Assembly (NCBI GenBank): GCA_030694425.1
Contig: JAUXYI010000012.1
Span: 1-64,000, forward strand
Origin: Thermodesulfovibrionia bacterium
GTDB lineage: Bacteria > Nitrospirota > Thermodesulfovibrionia > UBA6902 > BMS3Bbin08
Length of the DNA: 64,000 nt
Reading direction: 5' to 3'
Shown piece by piece: positions 37,703 to 46,172 of the stretch. The first letter of the stretch is position 1. The number at the start of each line of letters is the position of its first letter. The notes beneath the pieces were generated by a model, which made no database searches, had not been told where the DNA came from, and saw only the letters and a program-made list of their open reading frames with translations. The translations under genes and the position numbers were made by a program.

Positions 37703-38820
37703 TTTCGTGCCTCCTCTATAAATTTTAGTATAGCCTTACCAATACTCATGGATAATTTTACAGGAACAGCGTTACCAATCTGTCTATATTTATGCGTTAA
37801 ATTACCCGCAAATTTCCAATAAGACGGGAAGCCTTGAATTAATGCACATTCGATATAAGTTAATGGTCTTGGTTTGTCGGGATGGCATAGATTTGTTGCG
37901 CGACCTGCTGGGTTAGTAGTGATTGTAGGACTCGGTTTATCCCATGAAAGCCTACGACAAAAACCCACCCGTCCGCCTGTTGCGTACCAACCCTTTCCCA
38001 TTGCTTTCTTTTGTAGCTGGACTGGCAGTACATTCCAATTTTGACCTTGTTTGATTAACCCTTTCGAAAAAATCTCATAACGGAGCTTATCGTACGGAAT
38101 ATAGTCGACCCCTTCCTTCTCGTACTTGCCATTTAATTGGCCTATAACTTTATTAATTGATAGATGGTTGTCCTTAAATTTACCGACTGGTTTGTCGAGA
38201 TTATGTAGTCCTCTAACCCCGACAACAAAGACTCTCTTTCTTTTTTGAGCAACACCAAAATCCGCAGCGTTCAATTCCCAGACGGAAATACTGTAACCGT
38301 CCTTTTCCCCCCGTCGCAGTTTATGGTCAAACTCTTTTTGAATAAAGTCCCATGCAGAGCCTAAACTCTCAACCTCTGAAAATTTGGCATGTTTTAAGGT
38401 GCGTTCTTTAAGTGGTCTATGCTGTATGGCAGCAGACATAATCCCCTTAACATTTTCGAAGATAAAAAAACTAGGACGGATATCCCAAACAATATCTAAA
38501 AATTTCTTAAACAACATCCCTTCTGATGACGAGACTGAATGTCTCCTGCCTACTGTACTAAAGGGCTGACACGGGGGACCACCCGAAATGAGAGTTACTT
38601 CGCCTTTTTTCAATCCAGACACGCTAAGAACCTCCTTAGCGGTAACATCGTTAATATCTTTTTGGATGATAGAACCTAATAGGTTAGGTCTATTTGAGAG
38701 AATAGTTTGAACAGCAATTGGATCTTTTTCAATACATGCTCTGACTTTAAACCCAGCTTTTTCAAGCCCGAGGTCAAGACCAAAAGCTCCTGTAAATAGA
38801 GAAATCGCAGTTAGTTCCAT
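37699..38820 (-). CDS. DNA (cytosine-5-)-methyltransferase
   Basis: Motif I SLFTGAFGLDLGLEKAGF, IV SGGPPCQPFSTVGRR, VI FIFENVKG, VIII QKRKRVFVVG, X YRQIGNAVPVKLSMSIG; 4-nt overlap with next gene. Confidence 0.96.
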   Translation of the reverse strand: MELTAISLFTGAFGLDLGLEKAGFKVRACIEKDPIAVQTILSNRPNLLGSIIQKDINDVTAKEVLSVSGLKKGEVTLISGGPPCQPFSTVGRRHSVSSSEGMLFKKFLDIVWDIRPSFFIFENVKGIMSAAIQHRPLKERTLKHAKFSEVESLGSAWDFIQKEFDHKLRRGEKDGYSISVWELNAADFGVAQKRKRVFVVGVRGLHNLDKPVGKFKDNHLSINKVIGQLNGKYEKEGVDYIPYDKLRYEIFSKGLIKQGQNWNVLPVQLQKKAMGKGWYATGGRVGFCRRLSWDKPSPTITTNPAGRATNLCHPDKPRPLTYIECALIQGFPSYWKFAGNLTHKYRQIGNAVPVKLSMSIGKAILKFIEEARK

Positions 38821-38869
38821 CTTAAGAAATTGAACTGTTTTCTCCTTACCAACTCATCTATACTTATTT

Positions 38870-38955
38870 TTAAAGTCTTGAAACATCAGGGTCAGGTATT
38901 GTTTCTGGAATACCAACTTTTCCTATTAAATCAAGCCCTTTCTCTTTGACGTCCC
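38870..38955 (-). pseudogene. 3' coding remnant (unknown family)
   Basis: Reverse strand DVKEKGLDLIGKVGIPETIPDPDVSRL* abutting a repeat; no start. Confidence 0.35.
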
Positions 38956-38959
38956 CGCC

Positions 38960-39175
38960 CCTTTGTCATAGTTAAAAAATATGATACGCCACAATAGAGG
39001 AAAAGTCCAATAGAGCTATAGTTTTGCCAAAGAAGGATAATAAAAATTCCCCTCACCCCTGCCTACCGGCAGGCAGGCTTGCCCTCTCCTCTACGAGCCA
39101 TGGCCGCCGGGGGAGAGGGGATTACGGTGTGCTTCAGTGCAAAAGTGAAGAAAATCAGAAATCGTTTAATCTGGA
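38960..39175. repeat. About 200-bp direct repeat, copy 1
   Basis: tttgtcatagttaaaaaatatgatacgcca..atagaggaaaagtccaatagagc..atag, then ctctcctctacgagccatggccgccgggggagagggg. Confidence 0.8.
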
Positions 39176-39301
39176 TTCGTGACTGTTGTCAGTGGCGGAA
39201 GAAGTCTTAAGAATGGTGCGACTTATTGCATAGATTCTTGCGTTTAGTAGCGCTATATGCTAATAGGGTTGCGTTTGGTTCAGAGACAGTTTTAAACGGC
39301 A

Positions 39302-39439
39302 GACACGCTTGGGAGCGGGTATCCGAAAGGGAATAATTTTGTCGTCTCATCGGATGTTACAAAAGGTTTTACGCGTGCATATGATAACATACAGGTCAGA
39401 TTTATAAACCTTGGTGAATTGATAAAGGCAGTAAGCTAA
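39302..39439 (+). pseudogene. 3' coding remnant between the two direct repeats
   Basis: DTLGSGYPKGNNFVVSSDVTKGFTRAYDNIQVRFINLGELIKAVS* with a stop just upstream and no start. Confidence 0.35.
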
Positions 39440-39451
39440 TAACAGCCCTCT

Positions 39452-39634
39452 CTTGTCATAGTTAAAAAATATGATACGCCATGATAGAGGAAAAGTCCAA
39501 TAGAGCCATAGAGCAAAAGAGCAGAAGATATACCCCCTCACCCTTCCCCTCTCCTCTACGAGCCATGGCCACCGGGGGAGAGGGAACTATTGTATGTTTA
39601 GCTCAGAAGTGAGGAAGTCAGAAAACCCCTTAAT
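39452..39634. repeat. About 200-bp direct repeat, copy 2
   Basis: cttgtcatagttaaaaaatatgatacgccatgatagaggaaaagtccaatagagccatag...ctctcctctacgagccatggccaccgggggagaggg. Confidence 0.8.
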
Positions 39635-39719
39635 TCTATGAATTACCTATACTCTCTTATCAAAACTCTTTTAGTAAACTTGGGTAGTGTTATGTCCCAT
39701 AAATAAGTTTGCATGTTTT

Positions 39720-39786
39720 GTCATTCCTGCGAAAGCAGGAATCCAGAAAAATAAAGACTGGATACCGCATCAAGTGCGGTATGACG
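39720..39786. repeat. gtcattcctgc...gcggtatgacgg palindromic repeat
   Basis: gtcattcctgcgaaagcaggaatccag..ctggataccgcatcaagtgcggtatgac. Confidence 0.75.
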
Positions 39787-39823
39787 GCTAAAAATAATGT
39801 AAAGAAACGTTAGAGACAGTACA

Positions 39824-41257
39824 CTAGAAAGTATTCGCTATCGTCTTTATCGCTTTCTCCAGCCTCTTTAAAACCTTTTCCTTGCCGACAATCTCAAGCA
39901 CTTCAAATATCCCCGGGCTTTCTGTGCCGCCTGTCATTGCAACACGCACAGGCTGGGCAAGGCTGCCGAGTTTAATATTGTGCTTTTCAATAATTTCCTT
40001 GAATATTTTTTCAAGTTCCTGTGTTGAAAAGTCAGTAACAGAGGTTAAACGGTCATTCAATTCAATCAATAAATCACGGCTCTTTTCATTCAGAAATTTC
40101 GCCTTTGCCTTTTCATCATATTCAATCTCTTCTGCGATATAATACCGCAGAGAGTTTGCAAGTTCAATTAATGTCTTTGAGCGCTCTTTTAAAGTCTTTA
40201 TTGCCTTTGACAACCATTCTTTGTTTAAATCCTGTCCCTCACTTATAATGTTTTCTTTGACAAGAAACGGTATAACCAATTCAGCGAGTTTCTCTGCGGG
40301 TGCATTAATTATATATTGACTATTTAGCCATAGGAGTTTCTCGGGATTAAATATAGCAGCTGCCTTCCCCACATTCTCAAATGAAAAATATTTTATTAAT
40401 TCCTCTCGTGAAAAGATTTCTTGATCCCCATAAGACCATCCAAGTCTTACAAGATAGTTGACAAGGGCATCAGGTAGATAGCCCATATCTTTATATGCCA
40501 TAACAGATGTTGCGCCATGTCTTTTGGAGAGCCTTGTTTTATCAGAGCCGAGTATCATCGGAAGATGCGCAAATAATGGAATATCATAGCCCAGCGCTTT
40601 ATATATGTGTATCTGCTTTGGAGTGTTATTCAGGTGGTCATCTCCCCTTATCACATGCGTTATTTTTATATCAACATCATCAACGACAACTGTAAAATTA
40701 TAAGTTGGCGTGCCATCAGACCGCATGATGATAAGGTCATCAAGCTGGTTGTTTTCAAAGACTATCTTGCCTTTTATCAGGTCATCAACAACTGTCTGCC
40801 CTTCCTGCGGCATCTTAAACCTTACAGCCACACTTTTTTCTTGTCTCTCGTCTCTCGTCCCTCGTCCCTCTATATTCCTGCACCTGCCGTCATACTTCGG
40901 AGATTTCCCCTGTGCTATTGCTTCTTTTCTCCGTGCTTCAAGTTCTTCGGGAGAGCAATAACAATAATAAGCCTTGCCCTCTTTTACCAGCATGTCCGCA
41001 TAACTTCTGTAAATATCAAATCTATCAGTCTGTCTGAATGGTCCTTCATCCCACTCGAGTCCGAGCCATTTCATGCCCTCAATTATTGCTTCTATATATT
41101 CTTCAGTAGAACGGGTCCTGTCTGTATCTTCTATCCTTAATATAAATACACCATTATTATGTCTCGCATAAAGATAGTTGAAGAGGGCCGTTCTTGCTCC
41201 TCCTATATGGAGAAATCCCGTAGGACTCGGTGCAAATCTTACCCTGACCATTAACAA
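39824..41257 (-). CDS. gltX: Glutamyl-tRNA synthetase
   Basis: [59 protein letters not shown]. Confidence 0.97.
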   Translation of the reverse strand: MLMVRVRFAPSPTGFLHIGGARTALFNYLYARHNNGVFILRIEDTDRTRSTEEYIEAIIEGMKWLGLEWDEGPFRQTDRFDIYRSYADMLVKEGKAYYCYCSPEELEARRKEAIAQGKSPKYDGRCRNIEGRGTRDERQEKSVAVRFKMPQEGQTVVDDLIKGKIVFENNQLDDLIIMRSDGTPTYNFTVVVDDVDIKITHVIRGDDHLNNTPKQIHIYKALGYDIPLFAHLPMILGSDKTRLSKRHGATSVMAYKDMGYLPDALVNYLVRLGWSYGDQEIFSREELIKYFSFENVGKAAAIFNPEKLLWLNSQYIINAPAEKLAELVIPFLVKENIISEGQDLNKEWLSKAIKTLKERSKTLIELANSLRYYIAEEIEYDEKAKAKFLNEKSRDLLIELNDRLTSVTDFSTQELEKIFKEIIEKHNIKLGSLAQPVRVAMTGGTESPGIFEVLEIVGKEKVLKRLEKAIKTIANTF

Positions 41258-41514
41258 TATCCTCCAGATGTTTGAGGGCTTATTTTAGATACACTTTATA
41301 TTAAAATAGTTATTTTATCACATTACACCACGTTAATCATTCTAACAAATATAACAAAGAATCCAAAAGAATAAGAAAGCTATTCCATATCCCGTTTATC
41401 AATTAGAACAGTCCCGACAACTGATTGACCTGTTATTCTTCTAATAATTACAATATAATAATTCTGTATTTTAGGAAAGACATCGGTCCATCGTTTTTTA
41501 TTTGCGGATTAAAA

Positions 41515-42516
41515 ATGAATTCTGAGGTATATATCTCTGTCGTCATTCCAAATTGCAATAATGCTGCAACTATAGGAAAATGTCTTGAATCTGCATTCTC
41601 CTCAGATTACAGGAATTTTGAAGTTATTGTCGTTGACGACTTTTCCGAAGACAACTCTATTGAGGTTATAAAAAAATTCCCCTCTAAACTTATATGCCTT
41701 GAAAAACACGCAGGCGCTGCAAGGGCAAGAAACATCGGCGCACAAAACAGTAATGGCGACGTTATTTTTTTCACGGATGCAGATTGTATCCTTAAAAAAG
41801 ATACTCTTTCAATTGCAAGCAAGACCATTCAAGCAGTGACGCCGGATGTTATCATAGGCGGCACATATACAAAGATACCTTATGATAAGGGCTTCTTCAG
41901 TATGTTTCAATCTGTATTTATAAATTATTCAGAGACAAAAAAACTGGAAAATCCTGATTACATAGCAACTCACGCAATGATTATCAATGCCCTGACATTC
42001 AGGAAAAGCAATGGTTTTCCTGAAGATTTTTTGCCAATACTTGAAGACGTTGAATTCAGCCACAGATTAAGGGAAAAAGGTTATAGGCTCAAAATGAACC
42101 CCAGAATACAGGTTCAGCACATATTCAATTTCACCTTAATTAAATCCCTGAAAAACGCTGTAAAAAAATCCTGGTACTGGACTATGTATTCCCTGAAAAA
42201 TAAAGATTCATTTGCGGACTCGGGTACGGCATCTGTAGAACTAAAGATTAACGTTGTTTCATATTTTTTAAGCCTCTGTTTGTTAATATCATGGTTATTT
42301 TCAGGGGAAGCTGCATTCTTATGCCTTTTGCCTGCGATTATATTTGTTAACAGTTTCATAAGCAGGGGATTGCTCAGGGCTTTTTATGAGACAAATGGCA
42401 TTTTTTTCGCGGGATTGGCTTTTATATATTACACTCTGCTTTACCCTGTTGCCGTTGGAACAGGTGTATTTACAGGGATAGTGAATTTTTTATTGAATAA
42501 GAGAAAACTAAAATGA
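41515..42516 (+). CDS. Family 2 glycosyltransferase with C-terminal TM segments (ORF track start 41425)
   Basis: MNSEVYISVVIPNCNNAATIGKCLESAFSSDYRNFEVIVVDDFSEDNS; FFTDADC. Confidence 0.9.
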   Translation: MNSEVYISVVIPNCNNAATIGKCLESAFSSDYRNFEVIVVDDFSEDNSIEVIKKFPSKLICLEKHAGAARARNIGAQNSNGDVIFFTDADCILKKDTLSIASKTIQAVTPDVIIGGTYTKIPYDKGFFSMFQSVFINYSETKKLENPDYIATHAMIINALTFRKSNGFPEDFLPILEDVEFSHRLREKGYRLKMNPRIQVQHIFNFTLIKSLKNAVKKSWYWTMYSLKNKDSFADSGTASVELKINVVSYFLSLCLLISWLFSGEAAFLCLLPAIIFVNSFISRGLLRAFYETNGIFFAGLAFIYYTLLYPVAVGTGVFTGIVNFLLNKRKLK

Positions 42517-43637
42517 ATTACTCGCCTTTCCGCCACATAGGGTCTGTGCTCTGGAAACATAACCCTGTGCATCTTACATTTTTTTTAACCAAAAGATGCA
42601 ACCTGAAATGTTCATTCTGCTTCTACCTGTCCGCTGAAAATAATCCCCCCTCACCCCCCTTTAGCAAAGGGGGGATGGGGGGATTTACAGAAAAAAGAGA
42701 TGGGGTTGAATTGACTCTTAGTGAAATTAAAAAAATCTCTTCTTCAATGGGGAGGTTGCTCTGGCTTGCATTCTCAGGGGGTGAAATATTTTTGAGGAAA
42801 GACCTTGTTGAAATAACCATGGCATTTTATGAAAAAAACAAACCTGCTATAATTCTCTTCCCTACTAATGGAATATTAACTGAGATTATAAAGGAAAAAA
42901 TAGAGGCAATTCTGAAATACTGTGAAAAAAGCATTATTGTTGTAAAACTTTCTCTGGATGGCACCGAATACGTACATGATTCTATCAGGGGGAAGGGCAG
43001 TTTTCAAAAAACCATGCAGACTTATAATGCACTTGGAGGATTGCTTGAAAAATATCCGAATTTTGAGCTTGGCATAAACACTGTGTTTTGTTCGGCAAAT
43101 CAGGACAATATGGACAGCCTTATTGAATTTACTAATAAATTAGATAACATTAAGACTCACACAGTATCAGTGATAAGAGGCAGGGTTTCAGATGAAAGTC
43201 TAAAAAATATTGATATCAATAAATACCATAGGACACTTAAAAAAATGGAGTCAAATCTCAAAAACAAGACATCCGGCACCTATCGTTTCAAAGGGGCAAA
43301 ACTCAAGGCAGCGCAGGACATCTTACAGCGTCGTCTTATCCATGAGACACTAATCCAGAAAAGGCAACTCATTCCCTGTTACGCAGGCAGATTAAACCTC
43401 GTTCTTACAGAATCAGGGGATATTTATCCCTGTGAATCTTTTACCATGAATATCGGCAACGTAAAAAACTATGGATATAATTTAAAAAGTCTCTTAAAGA
43501 CTGAACAGGCTGAAAAAATAATCCATTCTATTCAAAACAATAATTGCTATTGCACGCATGAATGCTATTTGATGACGAACATCCTCTTCAATCCGCGTAT
43601 GTATCCATTATTACTGAAGGAGTATATGCAGGTATAA
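42513..43637 (+). CDS. Radical SAM/SPASM-like protein with in-frame repeat
   Basis: LTFFLTKRCNLKCSFCFYLS (CxxxCxxC); AFSGGEIFLRKDL; C-terminal CYAGR..GDIYPCESF..CYCTHEC. Confidence 0.9.
   Translation: MNYSPFRHIGSVLWKHNPVHLTFFLTKRCNLKCSFCFYLSAENNPPSPPFSKGGMGGFTEKRDGVELTLSEIKKISSSMGRLLWLAFSGGEIFLRKDLVEITMAFYEKNKPAIILFPTNGILTEIIKEKIEAILKYCEKSIIVVKLSLDGTEYVHDSIRGKGSFQKTMQTYNALGGLLEKYPNFELGINTVFCSANQDNMDSLIEFTNKLDNIKTHTVSVIRGRVSDESLKNIDINKYHRTLKKMESNLKNKTSGTYRFKGAKLKAAQDILQRRLIHETLIQKRQLIPCYAGRLNLVLTESGDIYPCESFTMNIGNVKNYGYNLKSLLKTEQAEKIIHSIQNNNCYCTHECYLMTNILFNPRMYPLLLKEYMQV
42642..42686. repeat. Palindromic repeat in frame inside radical SAM CDS
   Basis: aatcccccctcacccccctttagcaaaggggggatggggggattt; encodes NPPSPPFSKGGMGGF. 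Confidence 0.92.
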
Positions 43638-43705
43638 AAACTTACTTTCTTTCGTATTTTAGTTGAAATTTAGTTTTTATAAACAACTGGGACACTGAGA
43701 AATTA

Positions 43706-43786
43706 GATCCGCAGATTTCGCAGATGACACAGATTAAAAAAAAGCTTCTCAAAAAAATCTGTGAAAATCTGTGTAATCTGTGGATA
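43706..43786. repeat. Inverted repeat of the 'atccgcagatttcgcagat-acacagatt' type
   Basis: atccgcagatttcgcagatgacacagatt ... aatctgtgaaaatctgtgtaatctgtggat. Confidence 0.7.
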
Positions 43787-43873
43787 AATCTTATTCTTCT
43801 CCGTGTCTCTGTGGTTATTCAACTTTTTTACGAATGAACCAAAATAAAACAGCTTGCAATTTTTATTTTTTTG

Positions 43874-44227
43874 CTACTCCGGATAAGGAAATTCCGAGGG
43901 ATTTATAGAAGCAACCCGGAGCCTGTCTATAAATTCAAAATAGTTTTGGGGTGGATTCATAAGTTCAACGCCTATTCCATCATATAAACCAGTTGACTTC
44001 ATCACCCTGTTAACTCTGGCGTGAATCTTAAAAACCTCTTCTTTTAATAAAATAAATATTTCAAAGTGCGATGCAAAAGGGAAAAACATCTCCTTTATAT
44101 TAATAAACATACCGCTCTTAGAGAGATTAGCTGCGGTTCCCGAATACTCTGTATCTCCGCAGAAAAATTTTACTTTTATATTGGAAGGTATTCTCTCAAA
44201 GATTCTTTTTGTAAAATTGCTATCCAT
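43874..44227 (-). CDS. PilZ domain-containing protein
   Basis: KRIFERIPSNIKVKFFCGD...AANLSKSGMFINIKE...DGIGVELMNPP. Confidence 0.75.
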   Translation of the reverse strand: MDSNFTKRIFERIPSNIKVKFFCGDTEYSGTAANLSKSGMFINIKEMFFPFASHFEIFILLKEEVFKIHARVNRVMKSTGLYDGIGVELMNPPQNYFEFIDRLRVASINPSEFPYPE

Positions 44228-44271
44228 AATAATACATCTTTCTGGGGCTTTTAAAAACTTAAACTAAAAAA

Positions 44272-44308
44272 CCGAACTGCTAACAGGTCTTTACCTTTAG
44301 CAATTCGG
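44272..44308. terminator. Bidirectional intrinsic terminator
   Basis: ccgaactgctaacaggtctttacctttagcaattcgg flanked by A-run (left) and T-run (right). Confidence 0.75.
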
Positions 44309-44499
44309 CATTTTTTACCTAAGAAAAGCTCGCCAATTTCCACCCCTTAGAGATAAAGGTTTTGGCTTTGTCAGGAAACAACGTATTACTTAATATTTTC
44401 TCAATTATTACAATAAATATCTGTATTGTCAATTTAAAAATATTTATAGATTCTTAAAAATTTAAAATAAGGCAATTAAATCAAGCAGATATAGGCAAA

Positions 44500-45933
44500 T
44501 TAATGATTACCGGCTTTAAAAACACCCTTTTTAGCCCATAACCAGAAAAGGCTTTTAAACCCTTTTGCTGCAGCTTTCACATCATTGATATTTCTTAAAC
44601 TTAGCGCTCTTCTAAAAATAAATTTTGGTCTTGAGTAAAACCTTTTAAAAGCTATCTGCCTCAGTTCCGTAATCTCATGTCTTGTCATAGAATATGGCAC
44701 AAAGGCTGCTCCCTGGTAAGTAAAATCAATGAGGTCATGAGATATTCTGCCGTATCTGTCAAGATTGTCATAAAGTTCGGTGCCGGGAAATGGCGTAAGG
44801 GCATGAAAATTAGCAATGTCAGGATTTAATTCACATGCAAACTCTATGGTTTTCAGTCCTTCTTCAAATGTCTCGCCCGGAATACCAAAAATAAATGGCG
44901 TATACACTGTTAAGCCAACTTCTTTGGCAGCCTTGACTGCAATGCGAATCTGTTCAAGGGTTATGCCTTTTTTTATTGCGTTCAGATTTTTCTGTACACC
45001 GCTTTCAGCTCCCAGAAGTATCGCCCAGCAGCCTGCATCCTTAAATGCGCGGAGCAGGGGCTTATCCACCTGATTAACACATGCAGAGGCAAACCATGTA
45101 AAATCAAGTTTGCGCGCCTTTATCTCTTTTGCTATCTGCATTGCTCTATCATAGTCAGCAGCAAGGGTATCATCTATAAATTTTATCTCCCTGTATCCCT
45201 GCCTCAAACAAAGCTCTATCTCCTGCATAACATTCTCTACACTGCGGTAGCGCACACCGTGTTTTCTCTCTTTATCAATCTGGAAACAAAAAATACATCT
45301 CCTGTTACAGCCCCTTGCTGTCATAATAACAGCCACGGGCTTCCGTTTATATGTGGCAGGAGGAGGAATATAATTAATTGCATTACCTAAAAGCTCCCGT
45401 GCTGGGAATGGAAGTGAATCAAGGTCTGTAATTAAAGAGCGTGGAGGATTTTTTACAATCCTGTCAACATCTCTGAAAATTGCACCCTCAACACCAGCAA
45501 GGCTTTTCCCATGAGATAACCTTTCCAGCATCTCAACAACGGTTAATTCACCTTCTCCGGTTACAACGCTGTCAATTGCCATTGAGTCCATCAGGCATTT
45601 TTCCTGCATTGCTATTGGATATGGACCACCAACTGCTATAAATACGTTAAGGATTTGTTTTATATCTGATGCTGTCCGGACTGCCTTGTTCCAGCCAAAT
45701 GTAGTTGAGTAAAGACCGACAAAGTCGGGCTTGTACTCTGATACATTCTGTAAGATTTCGCTGTGGGTCATAAATGCGCCGTTTAGAAACCTTACATCAT
45801 GACCTGCTTTTAATATAGATGATGCAACGTAAAGCGTCCCGAGCGGCTGCCAGTAATTTATCTGGGAACCTGCGGTTTTTGAAGAAAAGATTTCTTCAGG
45901 TATCCAAGAGGGAATGATAAGGGCGCATTTCAT
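44500..45933 (-). CDS. B12-binding domain radical SAM protein
   Basis: N-terminal cobalamin-binding-like region; MTARGCNRRCIFCFQIDKERKHGVRYRSVENVMQEIE. Confidence 0.92.
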   Translation of the reverse strand: MKCALIIPSWIPEEIFSSKTAGSQINYWQPLGTLYVASSILKAGHDVRFLNGAFMTHSEILQNVSEYKPDFVGLYSTTFGWNKAVRTASDIKQILNVFIAVGGPYPIAMQEKCLMDSMAIDSVVTGEGELTVVEMLERLSHGKSLAGVEGAIFRDVDRIVKNPPRSLITDLDSLPFPARELLGNAINYIPPPATYKRKPVAVIMTARGCNRRCIFCFQIDKERKHGVRYRSVENVMQEIELCLRQGYREIKFIDDTLAADYDRAMQIAKEIKARKLDFTWFASACVNQVDKPLLRAFKDAGCWAILLGAESGVQKNLNAIKKGITLEQIRIAVKAAKEVGLTVYTPFIFGIPGETFEEGLKTIEFACELNPDIANFHALTPFPGTELYDNLDRYGRISHDLIDFTYQGAAFVPYSMTRHEITELRQIAFKRFYSRPKFIFRRALSLRNINDVKAAAKGFKSLFWLWAKKGVFKAGNH

Positions 45934-45944
45934 ATTCTCTTTTT

Positions 45945-46132
45945 GTCATTCTGAGCCCTTCGCATGTCATTCTGAGCCCTTTTCGCATGTCATTCTGAGC
46001 CCTTCGCGCATGTCATTCTGAGCGAAGCGAAGAATCTCATCTTTCTGCTCAGGATAAACTCCGCGAAGAATCTCGCCTTTGGAGATTGCTTCGTCCCGAT
46101 GTTTCGTCCCGAAATATCGGGATCGCAATGAC
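45945..46132 (-). repeat. Long dispersed repeat, copy 2 (inverted relative to 8932-9112)
   Basis: tgtcattctgagcgaagcgaagaatctcatctttctgctcaggataaactccgcgaagaatctcg, plus three extra 'cgcatgtcattctgagccctt' units. Confidence 0.85.
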
Positions 46133-46172
46133 GCCTTTATTATCTTTTTTATCTCCTTTAGACATGAATTTT

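Noticed and set aside
40607-41140. 177-aa plus-strand ORF
   Set aside because: Antisense to gltX, composition-driven; no recognisable domain.
28054-41257. Presence of both glnS and gltX as unusual
   Set aside because: Both synthetases occur together in many bacteria; not remarkable without knowing whether gatCAB is also present.
44266-44376. Assignment to the GEMM c-di-GMP riboswitch class
   Set aside because: A caaagcc-like string and downstream PilZ gene were suggestive, but I could not match the GEMM core helices in order, so it is reported only as an unclassified structure.
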